A stretch of 64,000 nt of DNA from Gluconacetobacter aggeris (GCF_014174395.1 NZ_JABEQD010000008.1:124001-188000); one strand, 5' to 3'; shown: positions 17,293 to 26,717, counted from the stretch's first letter. Numbers and translations: made by a program. Notes: generated by a model not told the origin, from the sequence alone.

Positions 17293-18888
17293 TCACCGCG
17301 CGACCGGATCAAAAACCTCGACTATATAGTCGGGCAATTCGAACCGGTGCGTGGGTGCGCCGAAGGTAGCCGTGACGGGGGCCACCAGTAGGGCCTGCGC
17401 TACAGGGAATTTGTCGACCACCACGAAGAAGGGGCGATCCCGACGGCCGAAGCCTGAGTACCAGTTCTCGTTGCCGATCAGGAAGACGGGGACGATCTTG
17501 CCCACCGACTTCCCGCAACCAACGGGGTCCGTGCAGGCGGCGACCGTGCGCACGCGCGCTGCGCCGCGCGTTCCGACGGTGATGATCGAAGCCGACCAGT
17601 ATGAGGCGTAGCCGTCGGTGAGATGTTGTCGAATGAGGAGATCCGCCAACGCCTGCTGTCTCGGATACAGCAAGGTCGGCGCCGGTCTCGCCATGGCATA
17701 GTCATAGCCGAGCAGGGCGATGGTCGCGCCAACGGTGAGGCAACCATAGGCCACGACCGATCGGACGGGCGGCAGGGTTCTTCCCATCAGTATGGCGAGG
17801 AAAATGATGGCCGGTATGAAGTATCTCGCCGTATCGATATTCACGAGTAGACTACTGACGGTAGCAGACACAATGTCGATGACGGCGCCCGCCAGCAGGA
17901 GTTGATCGATCAGGGTTGGCTCAGGGGCCTCGTCCGCTCCGCGGACGTATCGAACAATACGGCGGAATGCGGTCCAGAGCACCCAAATCATCGCCAGTAT
18001 CAGGGGGAGCCGCACCAAAAAGAGGGCCGCGCCGCTCAAGCCCCTGCCGAAGAAATTCGTACCGGTCAGCACGAGAAAGCTGTTGAAGGCCAGAGAGAGG
18101 TTTCGGGGCAGGTCTTCGACCGAAACGAAGCTCAGAGGGGTGGGCGCGACGCGGATGCCGCCGTGAGCCTGGTTCCACGCCACGAAGTATTTGGCGAGGA
18201 GGGCGGCCGCCACGACGGTGGCGAGCACTACGGCTTTCCCCCCGTCCCTGCGCTTCAGAAGGCCGATGGCCATGACCAGGCTTATGGCGCCGACCCCGAT
18301 GACGAGCGCCAGCGGATCGCCGGCGACGGCGAGGAAGGTGGTAAGGCCGAGCGCGATTGTGGCGATTTTGCTCTTGCGGCCCGCCGTCGAAGCGATGGGA
18401 ACGAGGAGGAACATGGCAAGTATGTAGATGATCGTTCCGATGTGGATGGGGGATAGGACGATCAGGTTCATCGGCGGGTTGTTGCGCAGGATCGGCAGGG
18501 CGACAATCGCTGCGACGGGCAGCAGCGCGAACCGGAACCGGGAGACGCCCGCTCCAGTCGCCACGGCCGCCAGCACGACCACCCCGGCCCAGTCGAAAGC
18601 CGAGCTCAGCATCATGATGATTGGGTGGTTGCCGAATAAGGCGATCAGCGCCGCCTCGAAGGCGAGGTCCGAGGTCCAGAACGTGTCGCTGCCCCACCAC
18701 CAGCCTTCGAGCCGCCAGTTGCCAGCCGCCATATCCGCAGCGGCGAGATAGGCGCCAGCGGTATCGGAATTACCCGGGTATTCGGCGAAAGCCCAATAAT
18801 AGATCCAAGTGAGCACCAGGGTGGTCAGCAGAAGCAGCGTGAAGACGACCGCCGGGCGAATCCAGCCGGAGGCGCTGCGCGATGTCAT
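17293..18888 (-). CDS. Polytopic membrane protein, probable GT-C glucosyltransferase partner of GtrB
   Basis: A 531-residue protein with about ten hydrophobic helices and a hydrophilic C-terminal domain of some 130 residues. The first extracytoplasmic loop (YPGNSDTAGAYLAAADMAAG) is acidic and aromatic, like the catalytic loop of GT-C enzymes that use polyprenyl-linked sugars. Its ATG overlaps the stop of the upstream GtrB-type gene (ATGA), so the two are coupled. By analogy with phage and O-antigen modification systems it would transfer the sugar from the lipid carrier to the polymer outside the membrane. The family name is not certain, and no GtrA-like flippase is next to it. Confidence 0.65.
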   Translation of the reverse strand: MTSRSASGWIRPAVVFTLLLLTTLVLTWIYYWAFAEYPGNSDTAGAYLAAADMAAGNWRLEGWWWGSDTFWTSDLAFEAALIALFGNHPIIMMLSSAFDWAGVVVLAAVATGAGVSRFRFALLPVAAIVALPILRNNPPMNLIVLSPIHIGTIIYILAMFLLVPIASTAGRKSKIATIALGLTTFLAVAGDPLALVIGVGAISLVMAIGLLKRRDGGKAVVLATVVAAALLAKYFVAWNQAHGGIRVAPTPLSFVSVEDLPRNLSLAFNSFLVLTGTNFFGRGLSGAALFLVRLPLILAMIWVLWTAFRRIVRYVRGADEAPEPTLIDQLLLAGAVIDIVSATVSSLLVNIDTARYFIPAIIFLAILMGRTLPPVRSVVAYGCLTVGATIALLGYDYAMARPAPTLLYPRQQALADLLIRQHLTDGYASYWSASIITVGTRGAARVRTVAACTDPVGCGKSVGKIVPVFLIGNENWYSGFGRRDRPFFVVVDKFPVAQALLVAPVTATFGAPTHRFELPDYIVEVFDPVAR

Positions 18889-19910
18889 GATGCTCTTTTC
18901 ATAGAGGAATAGTTCTGGCCCGTATCGGCATCTTGCTCCCAACCGAACCGGCTGCGGATCAGGTATAGGGGACGCTGCTTTACTTCCTGGTAGATGCGCG
19001 AGACGTATTCGCCGAGCGTGCCTATGGCCAGCATTTGCAGGCCGAACCCGCCGAGGATGAATACCGCGAGCGACGGATAGCCGGCCTGGTCGCGGCCGAA
19101 CATCAAGGTCCGCAACACGATCACCAGCGCCCAGAGGAAGGCCGCGGCGGCGGCGCCGCCGCCGACATAGCTCCACACGCGGATCGGGGCGCCGGAAAAG
19201 GCGGTGACTCCGTCCAACGCAAAATTCCACAGCTTCAAGTAGCGCCAACTGGTTTTGCCGGCGGCACGTTCAGGCCGCGCATAGGGGACGGCCACCTGGC
19301 GGAAGCCCACCCATGCGAACAGGCCTTTCATGAAGCGGCTCCGCTCCGGCAGCCGCCGCAGGGCCAATACCACTTCGCGATCCATCAGACGGAAATCGCC
19401 AACGTCGCCCGGCATATCGACCGTACTCAAGCTGTTGAAAAGCGAATAGAACAGGCGAGAGGTCAATCGCTTGAACAGGGTGTCGCGGCTACGGTCGACG
19501 CGCAGGCCGTACACCACATCATAGCCGTCCTCCCACCGGTCGACGAACTCGGAGATCACGCTCGGCGGATCCTGCAGGTCGACGTCCATGGGCACGATCA
19601 TGTCGCCCTCGGCGGCGTCCAGCCCTGCGGTGAGGGCAACCTCCTTGCCGAAGTTGCGGCTGAAGTCGATCACCTTGATCCTTGGATTGCGTCGACGGTG
19701 AGCCAGCAGGATCGGCAGGGTCGCATCGCGGCTGCCGTCGTTGATGCAGATGATTTCATAGGCGGTGACGCAGGCGTCGAGCACCGGCTCTAGCTGCTCG
19801 AAGAACAGGTCGAGCACGGCCGCTTCATTGTAGGATGGGGCTATAACAGACAGACATTTGCCGCACCGGTCACGCCGGGTCGCAGGCGTGACTTCAAGAT
19901 TTGCGCCCAT
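18885..19910 (-). CDS. gtrB: Polyprenyl-phosphate glycosyltransferase, GtrB/DPM1 type (GT2)
   Basis: A 341-residue GT2 enzyme. SVIAPSYNEAAVLDLFFEQL starts the GT-A domain, INDGSRDAT binds nucleotide, and VDLQDPPSVI is the D-x-D-like motif of GtrB/DPM1. RNFGKEVALTAGLDAAEGD is also typical. Two C-terminal helices (VWSYVGGGAAAAAFLWALVI; YPSLAVFILGGFGLQMLAIG) anchor it. It loads a sugar, usually glucose, onto undecaprenyl phosphate on the cytoplasmic face. The ATG at 19910 has GGTGGAG before it; longer in-frame sequence back to 19973 lacks family features. It is coupled to the downstream membrane protein. Confidence 0.88.
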   Translation of the reverse strand: MGANLEVTPATRRDRCGKCLSVIAPSYNEAAVLDLFFEQLEPVLDACVTAYEIICINDGSRDATLPILLAHRRRNPRIKVIDFSRNFGKEVALTAGLDAAEGDMIVPMDVDLQDPPSVISEFVDRWEDGYDVVYGLRVDRSRDTLFKRLTSRLFYSLFNSLSTVDMPGDVGDFRLMDREVVLALRRLPERSRFMKGLFAWVGFRQVAVPYARPERAAGKTSWRYLKLWNFALDGVTAFSGAPIRVWSYVGGGAAAAAFLWALVIVLRTLMFGRDQAGYPSLAVFILGGFGLQMLAIGTLGEYVSRIYQEVKQRPLYLIRSRFGWEQDADTGQNYSSMKRAS

Positions 19911-20204
19911 GCTCCACCGCCCTCGTCCAACGTACTGTGAACGTAGGTTCCCGGAGGCCGGCCAACAGTTCATACCCCCCGAAATCCGCCGCGTTCGCGC
20001 CGGGTGATCGGAAGCGGGTCGAGTGCCGGCGTTGTTTTACGCGTTCTTTCTGGGTCGGCGTGTCTCGCCCGATCACAGGCTCCATTGAACCGTCGAGCGC
20101 TCGCGCTAACCGAGCCAGAGATCTGATTGACCTTCAGGCAGCTGGATCGTGAACGCTGCAGTTGTTAACCCAAACGCATGACCCCTCCCCCTTCACCCCT
20201 TTTT

Positions 20205-20518
20205 CATCCGGAACAATTTGGTGGATCGAGACTCTGCATTCCTGGAATGCATGGCTGACCGTCGGTCTGGCGACCGGCCACGCCGCCGCCCTCTTTCACC
20301 AATTCCTCCTCAGGAACCACGTGTTGGCACGCATGCTGCCTGCTGGAACGCTCCTGCTCCTCATGGCTCGGCAGGCCGAAATGCAGACGCGCCTAACCCT
20401 GGCCCAGGCACAATCCGGCCGGCTATCCGATACGGTCGGCCTGTTTCGGGCCCTCGGGGGTGGCTGGTGGAACAGAAAGACCGCAGATCCACGACCGGTT
20501 CGTGACCACGTGCCATAA
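20205..20518 (+). pseudogene. Chimeric relic: cytochrome b561 C-terminus joined to NodT-type efflux protein C-terminus
   Basis: One open frame contains two unrelated protein tails. The first (about 20210-20344), IETLHSWNAWLTVGLATGHA then ALFHQFLLRNHVLARMLP, is the last helix of a b561 cytochrome. The second (about 20366-20490), LTLAQAQSGRLSDTVGLFRA then LGGGWW, is the end of an outer membrane efflux lipoprotein of the NodT/TolC class. No start or signal peptide is present. It is best read as the scar of two deletions. The flanks (19911-20204 and 20519-20678) hold nothing else I can name. Confidence 0.6.
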
Positions 20519-20678
20519 CGCGCTTCTGTTCACCCCACGCCTGTCGTCCAAAGTATATCTCTGTCCCATGCTGTTGCCACTTATCTCTATTTTTTTCAAA
20601 TATGACAGCAGCCCGATATCAGTTACGCCGTATCGGAAATAAGATTCCTGACCTTCATCTTGCAGGAGAATAAGAGTC

Positions 20679-21179
20679 ATGATGCAGAAATTCCTTCCTG
20701 CGCTCACGATTGCGGTCATCACCACATGGGTGAACGTGGCACCTGCCGCAGGCGCCCAACTGGCCCGGTCTGTCAGCACGCTCAACCGCGCTGGCGCGCA
20801 GTTTGCCCTGCAGGCCGCGATACGTAGCGCGACGCAACTCAACGCCCCTTGCGCCATAGCCATCGTCGACCGCTCTGGTGGCCTGATGGCCTTCGATCGT
20901 TTCGACAATGTCCGTGCCGGCAGCCCGGATCTGGCACTCGGGAAAGCACGAACCTCCGCGCTGCTGGAGCGTCCATCCGAGGAAACGGAGGACAATACCA
21001 ACAAGGGCCGCACCGCCTTCGTCACCGCTGGATTCATGGCATTGCGCGGCGGCATGCCGCTGAAAGTCGGGGATACGGTCGTGGGTGCCATCGGCGTTGC
21101 CGGCGTCAAGAAGGAAAACGATGTCCGCGTTGCGACAGACGCCGCCCTGGCGTTCTCGAAAGAAGCAATGGAGCACTGA
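20679..21179 (+). CDS. Secreted GlcG/HbpS-family haem-binding-like protein
   Basis: A 166-residue protein with a signal peptide (residues 1 to about 27, ending PAAGAQ) and the GlcG/HbpS fold: ALQAAIRSATQLNAPCAIAI, then VDRSGGLMAFDRFD, GSPDLALGKARTSAL, and GGMPLKVGDTVVGAIGVAG. Members bind haem or small ligands and often sit in oxidative pathways. AGGAG precedes a double ATG at 20679. The gene stands alone between polysaccharide transcription units. The following 156 bp contain no recognisable gene. Confidence 0.82.
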   Translation: MMQKFLPALTIAVITTWVNVAPAAGAQLARSVSTLNRAGAQFALQAAIRSATQLNAPCAIAIVDRSGGLMAFDRFDNVRAGSPDLALGKARTSALLERPSEETEDNTNKGRTAFVTAGFMALRGGMPLKVGDTVVGAIGVAGVKKENDVRVATDAALAFSKEAMEH

Positions 21180-21335
21180 CTTGGTCGATCACCCTCTCCA
21201 TCCGCCGTTCTACGCCTGCTATGCCTTCCACGTCGCTTCTAACGGCGCAGACGCTGGAGCGGATCGGCGTGCATGCTCTCGACATCGGCCCATGGCTGCA
21301 TATCCCGCGACCCGGATTATCCCGGATTGCCTGGT

Positions 21336-22736
21336 TCATTCCGCCTCGCAGGGCAACGCGACCGATACGGTCCGACGCGCGCGATGCCAGAGCCACACTG
21401 CGGTCCAGACAGCGAAGATCGTATAGCCGTCGGGGGTGAGGAACACCTGATTATTGGCCGGGAAATAGAACATCATGGTCGTCGTGAGCGCGAACAGTAT
21501 CGCGGCCGGATCGCTCATGCCCGCGGCTGCCTCGCGCCACCAGATGCCCCACATATAGCCTATGAGCCCCAGCACCAGCGCCGCGCCGGGGAAGCCGACA
21601 TCGTTGGCAATCCATGTCACCAGCGTCGACCAGTAATATTCCTCCAGCCACTCGTGTTCGCCATTGCGGTACGTGTAGGTGCGTAGATGCGGCGTGCGGT
21701 CGCCGGTCAGCGTTTCATACATGGTGAGCGCCACCGGAGAATGACCGACGCCGAACGAGGATTCGAAGGGGTTCCGCAGCGCGAGGTCGAGCCCATAATA
21801 ACCGGAGCAGGTGGAGAGAATGAACAGCGTGACGCCGAAGCGCTGCTGAGGCGGCATCCAGGTGATCCAGGGATTGGCGAGATCGGCGCAGATATTCGTG
21901 GCGTTCGCGCAGACGCTGCTGCGCGGCAGATGCCGCGCATTGAGACGAAGATCCTTGCGCTCGGTATAGAGAGCCTGGGCGGCATACACGAACAACGCCC
22001 CCGCCAGGGCCCAGCGCCAGAAGCGGCGCAGGAGGACCGTGCCGCGATGGCCAGCCGCCCAAGCACGGCCGTATAAGACGAACATGGCCGAAACGCCGAT
22101 CACGAACAGATCGGCGATTTCCTTGTCCGTCCCACGCATGAGGGAAAACACGATCGAGCAGGCGGCGGTTACGGCCACTGAAAGCCGACCACTCCAACCG
22201 ATATCGCGCCAGCGCAATATGCCAAGCGGCAGCACGGCGTATACGAGCGGCGCAAAAAACGCGCGCGCCAGGGCCATGGCGCTATGATGGCCGGCGGTGG
22301 ACACCAGATTGGCTTGCAGCCGCCGGTACGCAGCACCCTGGTCGCTCATGGCGTCGAGCAGCTCCCAGGGGCCCCGGCCCGTATAGGTCACGCAGGAGGG
22401 CGTCAGTAACAGAGCCGCGGCCAAGGCGCCGGCGACGAGCAGCGACCGAACCCCAGACAGAGGCGCGGTCAGCCTTGTCGGGCCTTTCGAGCCGGTCCAT
22501 GCGGCGGCGCCGATCACGAGAAGGCAGGTCGAGACGTAGGCGACAAGCCGCTCCCATTCCTCGATATGATAGATCGGCCAATTGATAGGCCAGATCAGGA
22601 ACAGCAGAAACGTGGCCGCGATCCAGCCGAGCACCAGGAACAGGGGCAGGCGGGGAATGCCGGCGGGCGTAACCACCGGCAGGAAAGCCGGGCACGCGAG
22701 CCGCCGGGCAATTCGGGATTGAGGCGAAATCATCAT
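21336..22736 (-). CDS. Polytopic membrane protein, probable polysaccharide polymerase
   Basis: A 466-residue protein with about ten hydrophobic helices and a large loop between residues 250 and 370 (LYTERKDLRLNARHLPRSSV; GHSPVALTMYETLTGDRTPH). Topology and neighbours resemble Wzy-type polymerases, though no signature motif defines them. The double ATG at 22736/22733 overlaps the stop of the upstream GT4 gene (ATGATGA), so the two are coupled. It likely builds or extends the polymer to which the GT4 enzyme contributes a sugar. It could also be an O-acetyl or glycan ligase-like protein. Confidence 0.55.
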   Translation of the reverse strand: MMISPQSRIARRLACPAFLPVVTPAGIPRLPLFLVLGWIAATFLLFLIWPINWPIYHIEEWERLVAYVSTCLLVIGAAAWTGSKGPTRLTAPLSGVRSLLVAGALAAALLLTPSCVTYTGRGPWELLDAMSDQGAAYRRLQANLVSTAGHHSAMALARAFFAPLVYAVLPLGILRWRDIGWSGRLSVAVTAACSIVFSLMRGTDKEIADLFVIGVSAMFVLYGRAWAAGHRGTVLLRRFWRWALAGALFVYAAQALYTERKDLRLNARHLPRSSVCANATNICADLANPWITWMPPQQRFGVTLFILSTCSGYYGLDLALRNPFESSFGVGHSPVALTMYETLTGDRTPHLRTYTYRNGEHEWLEEYYWSTLVTWIANDVGFPGAALVLGLIGYMWGIWWREAAAGMSDPAAILFALTTTMMFYFPANNQVFLTPDGYTIFAVWTAVWLWHRARRTVSVALPCEAE

Positions 22737-23941
22737 GTCGGGCGAGCGTGGTCGAAAAGACCCAAGGTTCGACGCACGCCCGACTGAAACGACAAATGGC
22801 GCTGATAATAGTCGTGGCCGGCGTGCCCCATGGCCTTGCGCGCTTCCTGGGGCATATCCGCCAGGGATGCGATGGCTTCCGCGAGGGCGCACGGGTCGCC
22901 GGGCGGCGCAACAATCGCGGCTTTGGATTCGACGAGCAATCGTGCCGCCTCTCCCGCCAGGCCCGCGACGATGGGCCTGCCCATGGCCAGGTAGGCCTGC
23001 ACCTTCGACGGGACCGTGATGGCGAAGAGCGGATGGTCGGCGAGATGCACCAGCAAAGCATCGGCCTGGGCGAAAATCGCGCCTATCGCATCCTTGCTGA
23101 TCGGGCCGTGGAACTCCACATTCGTCAAGCTCAGGGCTTCGGCGCGGGCGCGCAGAGGCTCAGCCTCCACGCCACCGCCGTAAAGCCGGATCAGGATATC
23201 CGGCTTCCGCTCGCGCAACCGCACCGCAGCGTCCAGCACCGTCCCAAGATCCTGGGCGCGGCCGAGATTGCCCCCATAGACCACCACGAAATGATGCGGC
23301 ACGAGCCGTGCCTCCCCCTCATTGATCGGAGGCTCGGCCTCCGCCCAGTTCCGGATGGTGACGAGCTTGTCGGCCGGAACACCATGGGCGTTCAGCGCGA
23401 TTTTCATGCCTTCCGACTGCGCCACGATGGCATCGCTTCGCCGATAGACGAAGCGGCAGAGCAAGCCGACCAGCCGCATGGAGCGCCGTCCGCCCGCCAT
23501 GCCCGTGGCCGCGAGCGTGTCGGGCCAGAGATCCTGCACGTCGAGGATGAAGGGCAGCCGCCGCCAGAGGCCGGCAACCGCCGCGGCCAGCCCTACGGTG
23601 ATGGGCGGATGATACACGTAGGCGATATCGAAAGGTGCGCGCCGAAGCAGAAGATAGACGAGCGCGGAGAGAAAGAACGAGAGATAGTTGAAGGACCGCC
23701 GTAGCGACGAGGAGTCGTGGCTCGGATAAAGCGGCAGCCTGACGACATTCACGCCGCCTATCACCTCCTTGTGGATCAGCCGCAGCCTGTAGCCCGGATA
23801 GAGCCGGCCGGTGGGATAGTTCGGGAAGCCCGTCACCACTGTCACCTCATGCCCGGCCGACTGCAAGGCGCGCACGAATTTCGTTCCCTTGATGACGTGC
23901 GTTTCGGGGTCGAACCATTGCGTCAGATAGACAATACGCAT
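22733..23941 (-). CDS. Glycosyltransferase family 4 (WcaI-like)
   Basis: A 402-residue GT-B enzyme. The N-terminus MRIVYLTQWFDPETHVIKGT with HEVTVVTGFPNYPTG is typical of WcaI/capsule GT4 enzymes. ILDVQDLWPDTL lies in the acceptor domain, and VVVYGGNLGRAQDLGTVLDA begins the nucleotide-sugar domain. The EX7E-like stretch is ITVPSKVQAYLAMGRPIVAG. It transfers a sugar to a lipid-linked intermediate on the cytoplasmic side. GGAGG stands before the ATG at 23941. It overlaps the polymerase-like gene and forms a two-gene operon. Confidence 0.85.
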   Translation of the reverse strand: MRIVYLTQWFDPETHVIKGTKFVRALQSAGHEVTVVTGFPNYPTGRLYPGYRLRLIHKEVIGGVNVVRLPLYPSHDSSSLRRSFNYLSFFLSALVYLLLRRAPFDIAYVYHPPITVGLAAAVAGLWRRLPFILDVQDLWPDTLAATGMAGGRRSMRLVGLLCRFVYRRSDAIVAQSEGMKIALNAHGVPADKLVTIRNWAEAEPPINEGEARLVPHHFVVVYGGNLGRAQDLGTVLDAAVRLRERKPDILIRLYGGGVEAEPLRARAEALSLTNVEFHGPISKDAIGAIFAQADALLVHLADHPLFAITVPSKVQAYLAMGRPIVAGLAGEAARLLVESKAAIVAPPGDPCALAEAIASLADMPQEARKAMGHAGHDYYQRHLSFQSGVRRTLGLFDHARPT

Positions 23942-24354
23942 TCGGAGCCTCCGCCATCGGCTTTGAACCCGTCGACACGGCAGAGGGACCCAACGAGGGG
24001 TTGCCTTGACCTGCTATCCGGTATGGTGCCGGGGAAAGCCGCGTATGTCATCGAAAGAAAGCCCCCGCCTGTCCCGTTTCTCCACCGAAGGGATGCTCTG
24101 CGCCAAGCAGGCGGGCGCGCCCCTTCCCCGGCTCCTTAGTGGCACTGCGGGCGCCGTACGGTTCATCCTTCCGGAGTCCTGCGTCGCAGAAATCGAGGAT
24201 CGGGTGGAAAGCCCAACCGCGCGAAGAGGCCCGAGAACAGGAAATCGTGGCAGGATATGGCTGGCCTGCTTGTCCCCGTCATGCGTCGATGAACCTAAAC
24301 CTTTTCTCCCCGTTCGGACACAAAGAGAAGATCTGCCGATGGAAGGAGGACAAG
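23942..24354. other. Intergenic region between GT4 and cupredoxin genes
   Basis: This 413-bp divergent spacer holds no gene I can support. The 14-mer CGTGGCAGGATATG (24246-24259) recurs exactly at the start of the O-antigen-ligase-like gene (30317-30330). Here its ATG opens only an 11-codon frame, which may be a relic of a duplicated start region. Confidence 0.35.
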
Positions 24355-24741
24355 GTGACCAAAACCAATCGGATCGATGCACGCCTGAAGACGCGGCTGA
24401 CCGTAATGGCCGTCGCGACGCTGCTCGCGGCCGTGCCCGCCGCTATCCCCGCCACCGCAGCCGCTCCCGCCGCTCCCGCTCATGCCGGTGGCCACGAATA
24501 TACCGTGGTCATCGACGATATGGATTTCGGCCCGACACCGGATAATGCGAAAATTGGCGACACTATCGTGTGGGTTAACCACGACAGCGTGACGCATTCG
24601 GTGACGGCGCGCAACCACAGCTTCGATATCCGGCTCGGCCCCGGCCAGAGCGCGAAGATGCCTCTCACCTCTTCCGGGCGCATCGCTTTTTTCTGTCTGT
24701 TCCACCCGTCCATGCGCGGTGTGTTGAATGTCGCGCCATGA
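24355..24741 (+). CDS. Periplasmic cupredoxin (plastocyanin/amicyanin-like)
   Basis: A 128-residue blue-copper-type protein. A signal peptide (LTVMAVATLLAAVPAAIPAT, then AAAPAAPAHA) precedes the beta-sandwich. Ligand positions are visible: histidine in HDSVTHSVTA and the C-terminal cluster FFCLFHPSMRG, giving Cys-x-x-His-x-x-Met as in short cupredoxins. Start is GTG 24355, because GGAGGA lies five bases upstream and the signal peptide follows directly. It can shuttle electrons between periplasmic oxidoreductases. No copper enzyme is adjacent, and its link to the polysaccharide genes is unclear. Confidence 0.85.
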   Translation: MTKTNRIDARLKTRLTVMAVATLLAAVPAAIPATAAAPAAPAHAGGHEYTVVIDDMDFGPTPDNAKIGDTIVWVNHDSVTHSVTARNHSFDIRLGPGQSAKMPLTSSGRIAFFCLFHPSMRGVLNVAP

Positions 24742-24833
24742 TGACGTTTCCGGCCGCCTGATGCGATCTCTACTCCCCTCTGCTCCCATGGAACGCGAGG
24801 TCACGGAGAGCTGTCGGCCGGTCCACGATTAAT

Positions 24834-24843
24834 CCGATATCGG
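24834..24843. promoter_or_regulatory. Palindrome CCGATATCGG upstream of the methyltransferase operon
   Basis: A perfect 10-bp palindrome lies in the 252-bp gap between the cupredoxin and methyltransferase genes; GCCGATATCG recurs about 30 bp further on. These might be operator half-sites. Nothing else is recognisable in the gap. Confidence 0.25.
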
Positions 24844-24993
24844 AATTCATACTCCGGGGATGCCGGCCGATATCGTCGCCACTCTTTGAATCATTGAACG
24901 CTGCAGGGCCCTCCCGGAACACAGATCGCACAAGGTGCGAGAGGCGTCGTGGAGAATGGTCATGGTCGAGAGCCCCGGTTTGGACGCAGCGGC

Positions 24994-25662
24994 ATGACGG
25001 TGCTGAACGTGCGGGAGGGTTACCGCCTCTGGGCCGCGACTTATGCCAACGAAAACGCCATCTCCTCGCTCGAAAACAGGCTGGCGGCGGCAATGACGCC
25101 GTCCCTCGGCGGCTTGCGGCTGCTCGATGCCGGGTGCGGGGTCGGGCGTCGGCTGCACGAGGCGGGTGCCGCGTCGGCGCTTGGCATTGATATCAGCCCC
25201 GAAATGCTGGCGCAGGGGGCCGCGCGATACCCGTCCATCGACACGATGGCGGCGGATATCCGGCAGCTTCCGCTGCCGGACGGCTGCTTTGACGTGATCT
25301 GGTGCCGTCTCGTGCTCGGACATCTGGCGGATTGCGCGCCCGCCTATCACGAACTGGCGCGCGTCGCCGGAGCGGGTGCCCGTCTTGTCGTTACGGATTT
25401 CCATCCCGATGCACACGCCGCGGGGCACCGCCGCACGTTCAGGAGAGCCGGCGCCGTCCACGAACTTGAACATTATGTCCATGATGTCGCCGCACATCTG
25501 AACGCGGCGGAGGCGGCCGGTTGGCGGCTTTCGGCACGCAGAAGCGCGGCCATAGGCCCCGCGGCCCGGCCGTTCTACGAACAGGCCGGCTGTGCCGCGC
25601 TCTATCCCGCGCATCAAGGTCTGAACGTCGTGTTGGGCCTCGCCTTTGTGCGAGAGGCGTAG
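24994..25662 (+). CDS. Class I SAM-dependent methyltransferase
   Basis: A 222-residue protein of the UbiE/Coq5-like class. LRLLDAGCGVGRRLHE is motif I, LGIDISPEML motif II, ADIRQLPLPDGCFDVIWCRL motif III/IV, and ARVAGAGARLVVTDF motif V. ATG 24994 gives MTVLNVREGYRLWAATYANE, a normal start for the group. A GTG at 24949 is in frame. Its stop is two bases before the amidohydrolase start, so they form an operon that continues into an outer membrane protein and the Wzc-like gene. The methyl acceptor is unknown; a sugar or lipid intermediate of the envelope polymer is possible. Confidence 0.85.
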   Translation: MTVLNVREGYRLWAATYANENAISSLENRLAAAMTPSLGGLRLLDAGCGVGRRLHEAGAASALGIDISPEMLAQGAARYPSIDTMAADIRQLPLPDGCFDVIWCRLVLGHLADCAPAYHELARVAGAGARLVVTDFHPDAHAAGHRRTFRRAGAVHELEHYVHDVAAHLNAAEAAGWRLSARRSAAIGPAARPFYEQAGCAALYPAHQGLNVVLGLAFVREA

Positions 25663-25664
25663 GC

Positions 25665-26717
25665 ATGCGGCTGCTCATCCGTGCCAGGAACCGTCAAATC
25701 GCCGTTGACGCCGGCAAAATCAGCGATGTTCGGGGTGATTTCGACCTGGTCCTGAACTTTCCTGATGCCGAGATCCACCCCGGCCTGATCAACGCCCATG
25801 ACCATCTGCACCGCAACCATTATGGGCGCCTGGGCCATCCGCCCTATCGGAATGCCTATGAGTGGGCGGTCGACATCCAGGCACGGGAGGCAGACCGCAT
25901 CGCCTTGGGGCGCGCACGTCCCCGCCGTGAAGCATTGCTGGAAGGCGCATGGAAAAATCTGTTTTCCGGCGTGACCACCGCGGTCCACCATGATCCGTGG
26001 GAAGCCGATTTCGATGCAGGATTTCCGCTCAAACTGGTCCGCTTGCGAAATGCCGACTCGCTCGGCATGACGCCGGAACTGGCAGGCACGGTCGGGGAAG
26101 GTCCATTCTGTCTCCATGTGGCGGAGGGCGTGGACTTCCGTGCGGCGGCCGAAATCGACGCACTTGCCGAACGCGGGGTACTGGGGCCGGAACTCCTGGC
26201 CGTGCACGGCGTAGGTATGGACGCCGCGAGCCGCCGCCGCTTCCGCGCATCAGGGGCGGCGCTGGTCTGGTGCCCGAGTTCAAACCTCTTCCTGTTCGGG
26301 CGAACCGCGTCCGCGGCTCTCCTCGCGGAGGGGGTGGACGTGCTCCTGGGGAGTGATTCCCGTCTGACGGGTTGTGGGGACCTGCTGGACGAACTTGCCT
26401 GCGCACGCCGCCTCGGAATGCTCGGCGATGGCAGGCTGCTTGCAGCGGTCGGCGCCACGGCGGCGTATCGCCTGGGGCTGCCGGTACCGTCACTGGAAAC
26501 CGGTTCGATGGCGGACCTCGTCATCCTGCGCAGACCTATTCTCGAAGCCTGCGCCGAAGATGTCCTTTTGGTCCTCGTGGATGGTGTTCCCCGCATCGCC
26601 CATCCGTCGCTCGGCGCTTCTCTCGCGCCTTTTTTTCAACACGCCGAGGAGCGAACCGCAGGCGGAGTCGTCCGCTGGACGGCCCTCCCCGCGGCAGCGT
26701 GGACGCCGTTACAATGA
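25665..26717 (+). CDS. Metal-dependent amidohydrolase (SsnA/AtzA-like)
   Basis: A 350-residue member of the amidohydrolase superfamily. PGLINAHDHLHRNH carries the metal-binding HxH pair, LLAVHGVGM supplies a later histidine, and LLGSDSRLTG gives the aspartate. TGSMADLVILRRP is the usual C-terminal small-domain return. This suggests hydrolysis or deamination of a cyclic or amide substrate, not identified. It begins two bases after the methyltransferase and its TGA overlaps the next ATG (ATGA at 26714). Such an enzyme is unusual inside a polysaccharide operon. Confidence 0.82.
   Translation: MRLLIRARNRQIAVDAGKISDVRGDFDLVLNFPDAEIHPGLINAHDHLHRNHYGRLGHPPYRNAYEWAVDIQAREADRIALGRARPRREALLEGAWKNLFSGVTTAVHHDPWEADFDAGFPLKLVRLRNADSLGMTPELAGTVGEGPFCLHVAEGVDFRAAAEIDALAERGVLGPELLAVHGVGMDAASRRRFRASGAALVWCPSSNLFLFGRTASAALLAEGVDVLLGSDSRLTGCGDLLDELACARRLGMLGDGRLLAAVGATAAYRLGLPVPSLETGSMADLVILRRPILEACAEDVLLVLVDGVPRIAHPSLGASLAPFFQHAEERTAGGVVRWTALPAAAWTPLQ

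Noticed and set aside
21180-21335. Frame TSLLTAQTLERIGVHALDIG after the GlcG-like gene
   Set aside because: Looks coding-like but is short, has no start signal and matches no family I know.
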